Under the pieces are notes generated by a model, which saw nothing but the letters and a program-made list of their open reading frames with translations, searched no databases and was not told the origin of the DNA. A stretch of DNA of 64,000 bases. Source: Aeromicrobium sp. Root472D3 (GTDB lineage: Bacteria > Actinomycetota > Actinomycetes > Propionibacteriales > Nocardioidaceae). Positions 24,155 to 32,767 of the stretch are shown here, piece by piece; positions within the stretch are counted from its first letter, which is position 1, and each line of letters starts with the position of its first letter. The stretch is from positions 562,992-626,991 of the forward strand of contig NZ_LMET01000001.1 of assembly GCF_001426485.1 (NCBI RefSeq), written 5' to 3'. The translations under genes were made by a program, and so were the position numbers.

Positions 24155-25675
24155 ATGACAACGATCGACAGCACCACCGGAACCATGCACGCGCACAGGG
24201 CCGGACCCCGCGAATGGGCGGCGCTGGCCGTGCTGATGCTGCCGGTCCTCATGGTGTCGGTCGACAACACCGTGCTGAGCTTCGCGCTGCCGGCCATCAG
24301 CGTCGACCTCACGCCCACCGGCACGCAGCTGCTGTGGATCGTCGACCTGTACGCGATCATGCTCGCGGGGCTGCTGATCGCCATGGGCTCGATCGGCGAC
24401 CGGTTCGGACGTCGTCGCCTGCTGCTGATCGGCACGGTCGGCTTCGGTGCCGCCTCGCTCGTCGCGGCCTACAGCCAGAGCGCCGAGATGCTGCTCCTCG
24501 CACGGGCCCTGCAGGGCGTCTTCGGCGCGACGCTGATGCCGTCGACGCTGTCGCTGATCCGCAACGTCTTCCACGACCCGCGCGACCGCCGGCTCGCGAT
24601 CGCGTCGTGGGCCGCGATGTTCTCGGGCGGCGCGGCCCTGGGCCCCGTGCTCGGCGGATGGCTGCTCGGCCACGCGTCGTGGGGCTCGGTGTTCCTGATC
24701 AACGTCCCGATCGTGATCGTCCTGGTGCCCCTGGCGCTGGCGCTCCTGCCCGAGTCGCGCGACCCCGCGCCGGGCCCGCTCGACCCGTTCGCGATCGTCC
24801 TGTCGCTGCTCGCGATGCTGCCGCTGGTCTTCGGCATCAAGAACCTCGCCGAGCACGGCCTGACCGACCTGACGATGACGGCGTTCGCGGTCGGCATCAT
24901 CGCCGCCTGGGCGCTGGTGCACCGGCTGCGCACCAGCGCGTCGCCGATGATCGACCTGACGCTGTTCGGCAACCGGGTCTTCAGCGGCGCGATCGTCGCG
25001 AACCTGCTGAGCCTCATGGGCCTGACGGGCTTCCTGTTCCTCGGCGCCCAGCTGCTGCAGCTCGTGCTCGGGCTGTCGGCGATGGACGCCGCGCTCGTCC
25101 TGCTGCCGGGCCTCGTCGCGACCGTCGTCGCGGGATTCGTGGCGGTGCGACTCGCCAACGTCGTCAGCATCCGCTCGCTGGTGACCGCGAGCTTCGTCGC
25201 CTCGGCGACCGGCTACGCCATCACGGCGCTGACGGAGGTGCCGAGCGTCGTGTCGGTCGCGGTCGCGTTCACCGTGATGGGGGTCGGCATCGGCATGGCC
25301 GAGACGCTGACGAACGACGTCATGCTGTCGAGCGTCCCGTCGTCCAAGGCAGGGGCGGCGTCGGCGATCTCCGAGACCGCCTACGAGATCGGCGCGGTGC
25401 TCGGCACGGCGGTGCTCGGCACGGTGCTGACGTCGACGTACCGCTCGCACCTGACCTACCCCGCGATGCTGCAGTGGGGTGAGCGCGAGGGCGCCTTCGA
25501 GACGCTCGGCGGCACCGTCGAGGTCGCCAAGTTCTACCCCAACGAGGTCGGCACGGGCCTGCTCGACTCGGCGCGCGAGGCCTTCGACCTCGGCGTCCAG
25601 TACACGTCGGCCGCCGCGATCGTCATCGCCCTGCTGGCCGCGCTCGTCAGCTGGCGCACCCTCAAGCACGCCTGA
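24155..25675 (+). CDS. MFS transporter, DHA2 (EmrB/QacA, 14-helix) drug:proton antiporter type
   Basis: The 506-residue protein has about 14 predicted membrane helices. It has the DHA2 motifs VDNTVLSFALPAI in helix 1, the loop motif GSIGDRFGRRRLLLIG, LARALQGVFGATLMPSTLSLI and the antiporter motif WAAMFSGGAALGPVLGGWLL. It exports hydrophobic or cationic compounds in exchange for protons; the substrate is unknown. Start ATG 24155 follows GAGGAGGA. Regulation by the divergent TetR protein through the 24097-24120 palindrome is likely. Confidence 0.9.
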   Translation: MTTIDSTTGTMHAHRAGPREWAALAVLMLPVLMVSVDNTVLSFALPAISVDLTPTGTQLLWIVDLYAIMLAGLLIAMGSIGDRFGRRRLLLIGTVGFGAASLVAAYSQSAEMLLLARALQGVFGATLMPSTLSLIRNVFHDPRDRRLAIASWAAMFSGGAALGPVLGGWLLGHASWGSVFLINVPIVIVLVPLALALLPESRDPAPGPLDPFAIVLSLLAMLPLVFGIKNLAEHGLTDLTMTAFAVGIIAAWALVHRLRTSASPMIDLTLFGNRVFSGAIVANLLSLMGLTGFLFLGAQLLQLVLGLSAMDAALVLLPGLVATVVAGFVAVRLANVVSIRSLVTASFVASATGYAITALTEVPSVVSVAVAFTVMGVGIGMAETLTNDVMLSSVPSSKAGAASAISETAYEIGAVLGTAVLGTVLTSTYRSHLTYPAMLQWGEREGAFETLGGTVEVAKFYPNEVGTGLLDSAREAFDLGVQYTSAAAIVIALLAALVSWRTLKHA

Positions 25676-25687
25676 GGATCCGGGCGC

Positions 25688-26590
25688 TCAGGAGGGGTGG
25701 AGCGACTCGAGCTCGCGCTGGACGTGCTGGCGGGCCGGGTTGTCGCGGCTCGCGGTGCGCCACAGCGAGCTGACGCGGCGCTGCGGCGTGGGGTCGACGA
25801 CCTCGACGACCCGCACCCGGGAGGGCAGCGGCTCGCGCCCGAGCCGTGGCACCAGGGCGACCGCGACACCGTGCTCGACCATCGAGATGTGCGTCGCGTA
25901 CGAGCCGTCGAAGAAGCGGATGTCGGGGCGCTCGCCGTGCATCGCGAACATCTGCACCAGCCACTCGTGGCAGATCGTGCCGGCCGGCGTCGTGATCCAC
26001 CGGTCCGCCAGCAGGTCGAGCGGCGTCACGGACTCCTCGAGGGCGAGGCGGTGGTCCCACGGCACGAGCACGTCGGCGACGTCGACCAGCAGCTGGTGCC
26101 GGTCGAGCGTCGGCGGGACGTCGAGCGGCAGGGTGTTCCAGTCGTGGACGATCGCGAGATCGGCCCCGCCCCGCTCGACCAGCGTGACGGTCTCGCGCGG
26201 ATCGGACTCGACGACCGTGACGTCCAGCTCGGGCGCGGTCGACCTCAGCCGGGCCAGCAGGGGTGCCACGACCCCGCGGGACGCCGTCGAGAACGCCGCG
26301 ATGCGGAACGTCCCGCGCGGCGACGTCGCGGCCCCGCCGACCGCGATGTGCTCGACCTGCTCGAGATCGGCGAGCAGCGTCGTGCCGCGCTCGGCCAGCA
26401 GACGCCCCCGCTCCGTGAGCACGACGCTGCGGCCGACCCGCTCCAGCATCGGCGTCCGGCTCTGCCGCTCGAGCTTCTTGACCTGCTGCGAGACCGCGGA
26501 CGGCGTGAGGTCGAGCGCCGTGGCCGCCGCGACGATGCTGCCGTGGTCGCGGACGGCGACGAGCGCCCGCAGGGCGACGATGTCGATCAT
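25688..26590 (-). CDS. LysR-family transcriptional regulator
   Basis: The 300-residue protein has the LysR helix-turn-helix (residues 1-60: MIDIVALRALVAVRDHGSIVAAATALDLTPS and onward) and a type 2 periplasmic-binding-like effector domain from about 90. Start 26590 (MIDIVALRAL) matches the usual LysR N-terminus; an upstream in-frame ATG exists at 26638 but would add an unrelated 16 residues. It is divergent from an EamA transporter gene and probably controls it; a perfect inverted repeat spans the shared promoter region. Confidence 0.88.
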   Translation of the reverse strand: MIDIVALRALVAVRDHGSIVAAATALDLTPSAVSQQVKKLERQSRTPMLERVGRSVVLTERGRLLAERGTTLLADLEQVEHIAVGGAATSPRGTFRIAAFSTASRGVVAPLLARLRSTAPELDVTVVESDPRETVTLVERGGADLAIVHDWNTLPLDVPPTLDRHQLLVDVADVLVPWDHRLALEESVTPLDLLADRWITTPAGTICHEWLVQMFAMHGERPDIRFFDGSYATHISMVEHGVAVALVPRLGREPLPSRVRVVEVVDPTPQRRVSSLWRTASRDNPARQHVQRELESLHPS

Positions 26591-26599
26591 CGGTGAGTC

Positions 26600-26655
26600 A
26601 CCATGAAGGAACCGTACCGGGTTGTCGGTAGAAGACATCGCTGGTGCTTCATGGT
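26600..26655. promoter_or_regulatory. Widely spaced inverted repeat in the LysR-EamA divergent region
   Basis: ACCATGAAG (26600-26608) and CTTCATGGT (26647-26655) are perfect complements separated by 38 bases. LysR tetramers bind two separated half-sites and bend DNA, so this spacing is plausible for regulator binding. No T-N11-A box of the classical kind was identified with confidence. Confidence 0.4.
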
Positions 26656-26676
26656 TGCAGCGACGACACTGGTGTC

Positions 26677-27600
26677 ATGTCGCTCAAGCACAGTCTCCTG
26701 GCCGTCGGCGTGATGCTGCTGTGGGGCGCCAACTTCGTCGTGATCGACGAGGGCCTCGACGGGGTCCCGCCGCTGCTGTTCCTCGCGATGCGGTTCGTGC
26801 TCGTCGCGATCCCCCTGGTGTTCTTCGTGCCGCGCCCCGCCGCGTCGTGGCAGGCCGTCGTGGCGGTCGGGACGTTCATGAGCCTCGGGCAGTTCAGCCT
26901 GCTCTACGTCTCGCTCGACCTCGGCATGCCGGCGGGCCTGGCCTCGCTGGTGCTGCAGGCGCAGGTCATCTTCACGATCGTGATCGCCGCCGCGGTCATC
27001 AAGGAGGTGCCGACGAGGCGCCAGGTGGTCGGGGCCGCGATCGGCACGGCCGGACTCGTGCTGGTCGTCGTGGCGCACGGGGCGTCGGCGCCCGTCCTGC
27101 CGGTGCTGGTGATCCTCGGCGCGGCGCTGTCGTGGGCCACGGGCAACGTCATCGCTCGGGCCGCGGGCGTCCAGTCGGGGTTCTCGATGGTCGTCTGGTC
27201 GGCACTCGTGGTCCCGGTGCCGGCCTTCGCCCTGTCGCTCGTGGTCGACGGCGGCGACGAGGTCGTGCGTGCCCTGGGCGACCTGTCGGGCGTCGCGGTC
27301 GCCAGCACGGTCTACACCGCGGTCGGCGCGTCGCTGATCGGCTACGGCATCTGGAACTCGCTGCTGGCCCGCTACCCGGCCAGTGCCGTCGTGCCGTTCG
27401 TCCTGCTGGTGCCGGTCGTCGGCATCGCGACGGCGTGGGTCGTGCAGGACGAGGTGCCGTCGGGGCTCGAGGTCGTGGGGGGTGTCGTGATGCTGGTGGG
27501 CGTCGCGGCCGCGACGATCAGCCGTCGGGCCCGCACCGTCACGCCAGCAGCGCCGCTCGCGCCATCCGGGCCAGTCGGGACGCCATCGACGACTCGCTGA
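26677..27600 (+). CDS. EamA/DMT-family transporter
   Basis: The 307-residue protein has about ten hydrophobic helices in two EamA repeats (first half through VLVVVAHGA, second from VLPVLVILGAALSWATGNV). LLWGANFVVIDEG at the start is typical of the drug/metabolite transporter superfamily, amino-acid or metabolite exporter branch. ATG 26677 gives MSLKHSLLAVGVMLLWG; the earlier ATG at 26644 adds eleven polar residues inside the promoter region. The 3' end overlaps the convergent TetR gene by 62 bases. Confidence 0.87.
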   Translation: MSLKHSLLAVGVMLLWGANFVVIDEGLDGVPPLLFLAMRFVLVAIPLVFFVPRPAASWQAVVAVGTFMSLGQFSLLYVSLDLGMPAGLASLVLQAQVIFTIVIAAAVIKEVPTRRQVVGAAIGTAGLVLVVVAHGASAPVLPVLVILGAALSWATGNVIARAAGVQSGFSMVVWSALVVPVPAFALSLVVDGGDEVVRALGDLSGVAVASTVYTAVGASLIGYGIWNSLLARYPASAVVPFVLLVPVVGIATAWVVQDEVPSGLEVVGGVVMLVGVAAATISRRARTVTPAAPLAPSGPVGTPSTTR

Positions 27601-28090
27601 TGCGCGCGCTGTGCGGCGTCGAGTTGATCAGCCCGAACGTCGCCTGGACGGCGGCCCGCGCCTCGGCGGCGTCGAGGTCGTCGCGCAGGTGCTGCACCGT
27701 GTCGACCCAGATGTCGATGTAGGCCAGCTGCAGCGCACGGACGTCGCGGCGTCCGTCGGCACCGAGGTTGGCCCACTCGCGCTCCTGGATCACGATGAGG
27801 GCGCGGTGCCCGAGGGCGAACTCGATGTGCCAGTCGATCAGCGCGGTGAGGGCGTCGTCGGCGTTCCTGGCGTTCTCCGAGCGCGACCGTCCCTGCTCGA
27901 GCAGGCGCTCGCTGATCGCGATGAGCGACTGCGTGAGGACGTCGTTCTTGCCGGCGAAGTGCTTGTAGAGGGCGGGGCCCGAGATGCCGCAGGCGCTGCC
28001 GATGTCGTGCACCGACACGCCGTGGAAGCCGCGCTCGGCGAAGAGGGTCGCGGCGGTGTCGAGGATCTGCTCGCGCCGGGTGGTCGTCAC
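27539..28090 (-). CDS. TetR-family repressor of the leucine-degradation operon
   Basis: The 183-residue protein has a TetR helix-turn-helix (about 7-55: ILDTAATLFAERGFHGVSVHDIG, then SGPALYKHFAGKNDVL) and a helical C-terminal domain. It is divergent from the acyl-CoA carboxylase genes. A perfect 26-base palindrome lies 18 bases from its start and ends three bases before the carboxylase start. Repression of both directions, relieved by an acyl-CoA intermediate, is the expected scheme for such neighbours, by inference. Confidence 0.9.
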   Translation of the reverse strand: MTTTRREQILDTAATLFAERGFHGVSVHDIGSACGISGPALYKHFAGKNDVLTQSLIAISERLLEQGRSRSENARNADDALTALIDWHIEFALGHRALIVIQEREWANLGADGRRDVRALQLAYIDIWVDTVQHLRDDLDAAEARAAVQATFGLINSTPHSARISESSMASRLARMARAALLA

Positions 28091-28107
28091 GGCACCAGTC
28101 TAGCGGC

Positions 28108-28133
28108 CTGAGGTTAACAACTGTTAACCTCAG
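28108..28133. promoter_or_regulatory. TetR operator upstream of the carboxylase operon
   Basis: CTGAGGTTAACA (28108-28119) and TGTTAACCTCAG (28122-28133) are exact complements with a two-base centre. The site ends three bases before ATG 28137, leaving no room for a ribosome binding site. It therefore probably covers the -10 region of a leaderless transcript. Confidence 0.8.
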
Positions 28134-28136
28134 GTC

Positions 28137-29690
28137 ATGCGTGAACTCGTCGACCAGCTGCGCGAGCGGCTCGCCATCGTCCGGCAGGGCGGCAGCGAGG
28201 CCGCCCGCACCCGGCACCTCGCCCGCGGCAAGCTGCTGCCCCGCGACCGTGTCGACCGACTGCTCGACCCCGGATCGCCGTTCCTCGAGATCGGCGCCCT
28301 CGCCGCGTACGGGATGTACGGGGGAGACGACGACTACGCCGTGCCGAGCGCCGGCGTCATCGCCGGCATCGGCCGGGTCAGCGGACGCGAGTGCGTCGTC
28401 GTCGCCAACGACGCGACCGTCAAGGGCGGCACGTACTTCCCGATGACGGTCAAGAAGCACCTGCGGGCCCAGACGATCGCGCGCGAGAACCACCTGCCGT
28501 GCCTCTACCTCGTCGAGTCCGGCGGCGCGTTCCTGCCGATGCAGGACGAGGTCTTCCCCGACCGCGAGCACTTCGGCCGCATCTTCTTCAACCAGGCGCA
28601 GATGTCCGCGATGCGCATCCCGCAGGTCGCCGCGGTGATGGGCTCCAGCACGGCCGGCGGCGCCTACGTCCCGGCGATGAGCGACGAGACCGTCATCGTC
28701 AAGGAGCAGGGCACGATCTTCCTGGCCGGGCCGCCCCTCGTGAAGGCCGCGACGGGCGAGGTCGTGACGGCCGAGGCCCTCGGCGGCGGCGACGTCCACG
28801 CGCGGACGTCCGGCGTCGTCGACCACCTGGCCGACGACGACGAGCACGCGCTGCAGATCGTCCGCTCGATCGTCGGGACGTTCGAGCGTCCGACGTCCGA
28901 GCCCCCGCCGCACGAGCCCGTCCCGCCGCGCGAGGACCCCGAGACCCTCTACGACGTCGTGCCGGTCGACGGCCGCAGGCCGTACGACGTCCGCGAGGTG
29001 ATCCGCCGCGTCGTCGACGACTCGCGGCTGCACGAGTTCAAGCCGCTCTACGGCGAGACGCTGGTGTGCGGCTTCGCGCGCATCGAGGGCTACCCCGTCG
29101 CGATCGTGGCCAACAACGGCATCCTGTTCAGCGAGTCGGCGCTCAAGGGCGCGCACTTCGTCGAGCTCGCCAACCAGCGCGGCGTCCCGCTGGTGTTCCT
29201 GCAGAACATCACGGGCTTCATGGTCGGCCAGGAGTACGAGAACCGCGGCATCGCCAAGGACGGCGCGAAGCTCGTCACGGCGGTCGCGTCCTCGGTCGTC
29301 CCGAAGTTCACGGTCGTGATCGGCGGCTCGTACGGCGCCGGCAACTACGGCATGTGCGGACGCTCGTACGACCCGCGGTTCCTGTGGATGTGGCCCAACG
29401 CCAAGATCTCGGTGATGGGCGGCGAGCAGGCCGCGGCCGTGCTGGCGACCGTCCGGCGCGACGGCATGGACCAGCGCGGCGAGGAGTGGTCGGCCGAGGA
29501 CGAGGCCGCGTTCCGCGCCCCGATCCGCGAGCAGTTCGACGACCAGGGATCGGCGTACTACTCCAGCGCCCGGCTCTGGGACGACGGCATCATCGACCCC
29601 GCCGACACCCGTCGCGTCCTGGCCATGGGCCTGCAGCTCGCGACGGCCGTTCCGACGCCGGAGCCCCGCTTCGGCCTGTTCAGGATGTGA
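28137..29690 (+). CDS. Acyl-CoA carboxylase carboxyltransferase (beta) subunit, methylcrotonyl-CoA type
   Basis: The 517-residue protein is a biotin-dependent carboxyltransferase: [25 protein letters not shown] at the start, [40 protein letters not shown] in the middle (split across motifs), and [28 protein letters not shown] late. The last two patterns are characteristic of 3-methylcrotonyl-CoA carboxylase, the fourth step of leucine breakdown. The biotin carboxylase subunit and HMG-CoA lyase downstream support this. The N-terminus is shorter than in many homologues and no Shine-Dalgarno sequence precedes the ATG. Confidence 0.9.
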   Translation: MRELVDQLRERLAIVRQGGSEAARTRHLARGKLLPRDRVDRLLDPGSPFLEIGALAAYGMYGGDDDYAVPSAGVIAGIGRVSGRECVVVANDATVKGGTYFPMTVKKHLRAQTIARENHLPCLYLVESGGAFLPMQDEVFPDREHFGRIFFNQAQMSAMRIPQVAAVMGSSTAGGAYVPAMSDETVIVKEQGTIFLAGPPLVKAATGEVVTAEALGGGDVHARTSGVVDHLADDDEHALQIVRSIVGTFERPTSEPPPHEPVPPREDPETLYDVVPVDGRRPYDVREVIRRVVDDSRLHEFKPLYGETLVCGFARIEGYPVAIVANNGILFSESALKGAHFVELANQRGVPLVFLQNITGFMVGQEYENRGIAKDGAKLVTAVASSVVPKFTVVIGGSYGAGNYGMCGRSYDPRFLWMWPNAKISVMGGEQAAAVLATVRRDGMDQRGEEWSAEDEAAFRAPIREQFDDQGSAYYSSARLWDDGIIDPADTRRVLAMGLQLATAVPTPEPRFGLFRM

Positions 29691-29695
29691 GCCGC

Positions 29696-31567
29696 ATGCC
29701 CTCTCCGTTCTCCTCCGTCCTGGTCGCCAACCGCGGCGAGATCGCCCGCCGGGTGATCCTCGCGTGCCGCGAGGCGGGGCTGCGCAGCATCGCGGTCTAC
29801 TCCGACGCGGACGCCGACGCGCCCTACGTCCGGCTCGCCGACGACGCCGTCCACCTGGGCCCCACGCCGGCGTCCGAGTCGTACCTGTCGATCGAGCGGC
29901 TGCTCGCCGCCGCGGCCGAGTCGGGGGCCGAGGCGGTGCACCCCGGCTACGGCTTCCTGTCGGAGCGTTCGGCCTTCGCCCGCGCGGTCGTCGACGCGGG
30001 CCTGGTCTTCATCGGCCCGACCGCCGACGTCATGGACGCGATGGGCCGCAAGGACCGTGCGCGTGCGATCGCCGAGCGCGCGGGCGTGCCCGTGACCCCC
30101 CAGTTCGAGATCGGCTCGGTGCCCGACGACGCCTACCCGGTGCTGGTCAAGGCGGCCGCGGGCGGCGGTGGCAAGGGCATGCGCATCGTCCGCGAGGCGT
30201 CCGGCCTGGCCGACGCGATCGAGGCGGCCGGCCGCGAGGCGGCGTCGGCGTTCGGCGACGACACGCTGCTGGTCGAGACGTACGTCGAGGCCGGTCGCCA
30301 CGTCGAGGTGCAGGTCTTCGGCGACACCGCGGGCACCGTGGTCCACCTCTTCGAGCGCGACTGCTCGGTGCAGCGACGGCACCAGAAGGTCGTCGAGGAG
30401 GCGCCCGCGGTCGGGCTGACCGACGAGCTGCGGCGCACGCTGCACGAGTCGTCGGTCGCCCTGTGCCGCGAGGTCGGCTACACCGGCGCCGGGACGGTCG
30501 AGTTCCTCGTCGCCGACACGCCGGACGGCCAGCGCGCGTACTTCCTCGAGATGAACACGCGCCTGCAGGTCGAGCACCCCGTCACCGAGGAGATCACGGG
30601 TCTCGACCTCGTGCAGTGGCAGCTGCGCGTCGCGGCGGGCGAGCCCCTGCCGCTGACGCAGGACCAGATCGTCGCGACGGGCCACGCGATGGAGGTGAGG
30701 GTCTACGCCGAGGACCCGTACGCGGGCTTCCTGCCCCAGGCCGGCCACGTCGACGCCGTCGCCTGGCCCGAGGGGGTGCGCGTCGAGACCGACCTGACGG
30801 CCGACGCCGTAGTCTCGACGGCGTACGACCCCATGCTCGGCAAGATCGTGGTGCGGGGCGACGACCGCGAGTCCGCGCGCCTGGCGATGGTGTCGGCGCT
30901 CGACGACACGGGCGTCTTCGGCATCACCACGAACGTCGGCTTCGTGCGGCGACTCGTCGCGAGTGCCGAGTTCGCCGAGGGGCGGATCCACACGGCGTGG
31001 CTCGACGGCGACGCGTCCGCCGACCTGCTCGCGGCGCCGTCGGTGCCCGAGGCCGCCGTGCGGGCGGCCGCCCGCCTGTGGTCGACGTACGACCTCGACG
31101 AGCGCGACCACGTCTTCGGCAGCGTCGACGGCTGGCGCTCGGGTGGCGAGCCCGCGCCGCTCTCGATCGTCCTGACCGACGAGTCGGGGCACCGCTGGAC
31201 GTCCCGCCTGCGGCCCGACGAGCTCGCCGACGGGGGAGAGCTCGCGGTCGTCGACCGTGACGCCGTCACGATCGCGTGGGAGGGGCAGGTCTGGGCGCTC
31301 GAGCTGCCCGATCCGATGCGCGGCGGGCACCGGCGGGGCGCCGCGACCGACGCCGACGTCGTCTCGCCGATGCCCGGCACGGTGCTGCGCGTCGACGTCG
31401 CCGAGGGGGAGTCGGTCGAGCTGGGCCAGCACCTCGGCGTCGTCGAGGCGATGAAGATGGAGCTGCCGCTGACGGCCCCCTACGACGGCACGGTCTCGTT
31501 CGTCGGCGCCGCCGTCGGCGACCAGGTGCCGATCAAGCACGTCCTCTTCACCGTGGACCCGCTGTGA
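29696..31567 (+). CDS. Acyl-CoA carboxylase alpha subunit (biotin carboxylase + biotin carrier)
   Basis: The 623-residue protein starts with the biotin carboxylase fold (VLVANRGEIARRVI, ATP-grasp with AAAGGGGKGMRIV near 155-170, EMNTRLQVEHPVTEEITGLDLV). It ends in a biotinyl domain with VEAMKMELPL, in which Lys587 would carry biotin. It carboxylates biotin with ATP and bicarbonate for transfer by the beta subunit just upstream. The conserved region starts at MPSPFSSVLVANRGE, so ATG 29696 is right despite a weak ribosome binding site five bases after the previous stop. Confidence 0.92.
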   Translation: MPSPFSSVLVANRGEIARRVILACREAGLRSIAVYSDADADAPYVRLADDAVHLGPTPASESYLSIERLLAAAAESGAEAVHPGYGFLSERSAFARAVVDAGLVFIGPTADVMDAMGRKDRARAIAERAGVPVTPQFEIGSVPDDAYPVLVKAAAGGGGKGMRIVREASGLADAIEAAGREAASAFGDDTLLVETYVEAGRHVEVQVFGDTAGTVVHLFERDCSVQRRHQKVVEEAPAVGLTDELRRTLHESSVALCREVGYTGAGTVEFLVADTPDGQRAYFLEMNTRLQVEHPVTEEITGLDLVQWQLRVAAGEPLPLTQDQIVATGHAMEVRVYAEDPYAGFLPQAGHVDAVAWPEGVRVETDLTADAVVSTAYDPMLGKIVVRGDDRESARLAMVSALDDTGVFGITTNVGFVRRLVASAEFAEGRIHTAWLDGDASADLLAAPSVPEAAVRAAARLWSTYDLDERDHVFGSVDGWRSGGEPAPLSIVLTDESGHRWTSRLRPDELADGGELAVVDRDAVTIAWEGQVWALELPDPMRGGHRRGAATDADVVSPMPGTVLRVDVAEGESVELGQHLGVVEAMKMELPLTAPYDGTVSFVGAAVGDQVPIKHVLFTVDPL

Positions 31568-31595
31568 CCGCCCCCCACCCCCGCGACCAGGACCG

Positions 31596-31673
31596 CGAGT
31601 GGTGCGGTGTGGACATTCTGGGACGGCGTGTCGGACCAGTCCGCACCACTCGAAGCCGGGTTCGCACCACTCG
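31596..31673. repeat. Palindromic intergenic repeat, variant copy R1
   Basis: CGAGTGGTGCGG (31596-31607) pairs perfectly with CCGCACCACTCG (31641-31652), and a second right arm CGCACCACTCG follows at 31663-31673. The core CGAGTGG-GC resembles copies R2 (32645) and R3 (33724), but the interior differs and the third arm is extra. It lies between the carboxylase alpha gene and the HMG-CoA lyase start, so in RNA it would form a strong hairpin inside the operon. Confidence 0.7.
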
Positions 31674-31685
31674 AGGAGGAGCCGC

Positions 31686-32609
31686 ATGATCAGGCCCACG
31701 ACCGTCCGCGACGAGTCGCTGCCCGGGGCGGTGACGATCTACGAGGTCGGCCCGCGCGACGGGCTGCAGAACGAGAAGGCGGTCGTGCCCGTCGAGGTCA
31801 AGGCCGAGTTCATCGGTCGCCTCGTCGCGGCGGGCCTGCCGGTCGTCGAGGCGACGAGCTTCGTCCACCCGCGGTGGGTGCCGCAGCTCGCGGACGCCGC
31901 CGAGCTCGTGGCGCGCCTGCCCCTCGACGGCCCGACCCCGTTGCCCGTCCTGGTGCCGAACGAGCGCGGTCTCGACCGGGCGCTCGCGGCGGGCGTCCGT
32001 CACGTCGCGATCTTCGCCAGCGCCACCGAGACGTTCGCGCGCAAGAACCTCAACTCGACGCTCGACGACCAGCTCGCGATGTTCGAGCCCGTCGTGGCGC
32101 GCGCCCGCGCCGCGGGTCTCGACGTCCGCGCGTACGTCTCGATGTGCTTCGGCGACCCGTGGGAGGGTGCGGTCGCGACCGAGCAGGTCGTCTCGGTGGG
32201 GCGACGGCTGCTCGACCTCGGCGCGTCGCAGCTGTCGCTGGGCGACACGATCGGCGTCGGCACGGCAGAGCACGTCCAGGCGCTGGTGCGGGCGTTCGGC
32301 GAGGCGGGGACGGACGTGGGATCGCTCGCGATGCACTTCCACGACACCTACGGCCAGGCGCTCGCGAACGCGTACGCCGCCCTGCAGGTCGGCGTCACGA
32401 CGTTCGACGCGTCCGCGGGCGGCCTCGGCGGGTGTCCGTACGCCGAGAGCGCGACCGGCAACCTCGCGACCGAGGACCTCGTCTGGATGCTCGACGGCCT
32501 CGGCATCGAGCACGGCGTCGACCTGCCGTCGCTGGTGGCGACGAGCGTCTGGATGGCCGAGATCCTGGCCAAGGAACCGGCGAGCGCCGTCGTCCGTGCC
32601 CTCCGCTGA
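31686..32609 (+). CDS. Hydroxymethylglutaryl-CoA lyase
   Basis: The 307-residue protein is a TIM-barrel HMGL-like lyase. TIYEVGPRDGLQNEKAVVPVEVK opens the barrel with its metal-binding Asp, ATSFVHPRWVPQLADA follows, and the late GGLGGCPYAESATGNLATEDLVWML carries the catalytic Cys. It splits HMG-CoA to acetoacetate and acetyl-CoA, the last step of leucine catabolism, matching the carboxylase genes upstream. GAGGAGGAG precedes ATG 31686. A palindromic repeat separates it from the carboxylase, which may lower its expression or act as a processing site. Confidence 0.92.
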   Translation: MIRPTTVRDESLPGAVTIYEVGPRDGLQNEKAVVPVEVKAEFIGRLVAAGLPVVEATSFVHPRWVPQLADAAELVARLPLDGPTPLPVLVPNERGLDRALAAGVRHVAIFASATETFARKNLNSTLDDQLAMFEPVVARARAAGLDVRAYVSMCFGDPWEGAVATEQVVSVGRRLLDLGASQLSLGDTIGVGTAEHVQALVRAFGEAGTDVGSLAMHFHDTYGQALANAYAALQVGVTTFDASAGGLGGCPYAESATGNLATEDLVWMLDGLGIEHGVDLPSLVATSVWMAEILAKEPASAVVRALR

Positions 32610-32644
32610 CCATGCGCTGACCCTGCGCTGACCCTCCGCTGACC

Positions 32645-32705
32645 CGCGAGTGGCGCAGAACTGTTGATTCTCGCGACTGGAGCCAACCATCGTGCGCCAC
32701 TCGCG
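32645..32705. repeat. 61-bp palindromic repeat, copy R2
   Basis: A 13-bp arm (CGCGAGTGGCGCA at 32645-32657) is perfectly complemented at 32693-32705. Just inside lie AACTGTTG and CCAAC, which extend the symmetry imperfectly. Length and both outer portions match copy R3 at 33724-33784; only about 16 central bases differ freely. R2 lies 62 bases upstream of the AbiEi/DUF559-like gene. Confidence 0.85.
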
Positions 32706-32767
32706 CTCCGTCCACAGGCTCGCGCCAGGGGCGGGCCACGGGCTCATGAGCATGGTGGGGTGGAGGG

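Noticed and set aside
24098..25669. A 523-codon minus-strand frame rich in Arg, Gln, His and Asp
   Set aside because: It is the antisense of the MFS transporter; the polar composition mirrors hydrophobic codons on the other strand.
29558..31699. A 713-codon open frame on the minus strand
   Set aside because: It lies entirely opposite the biotin carboxylase gene, which has clear motifs. The antisense translation has biased composition and no recognisable feature.
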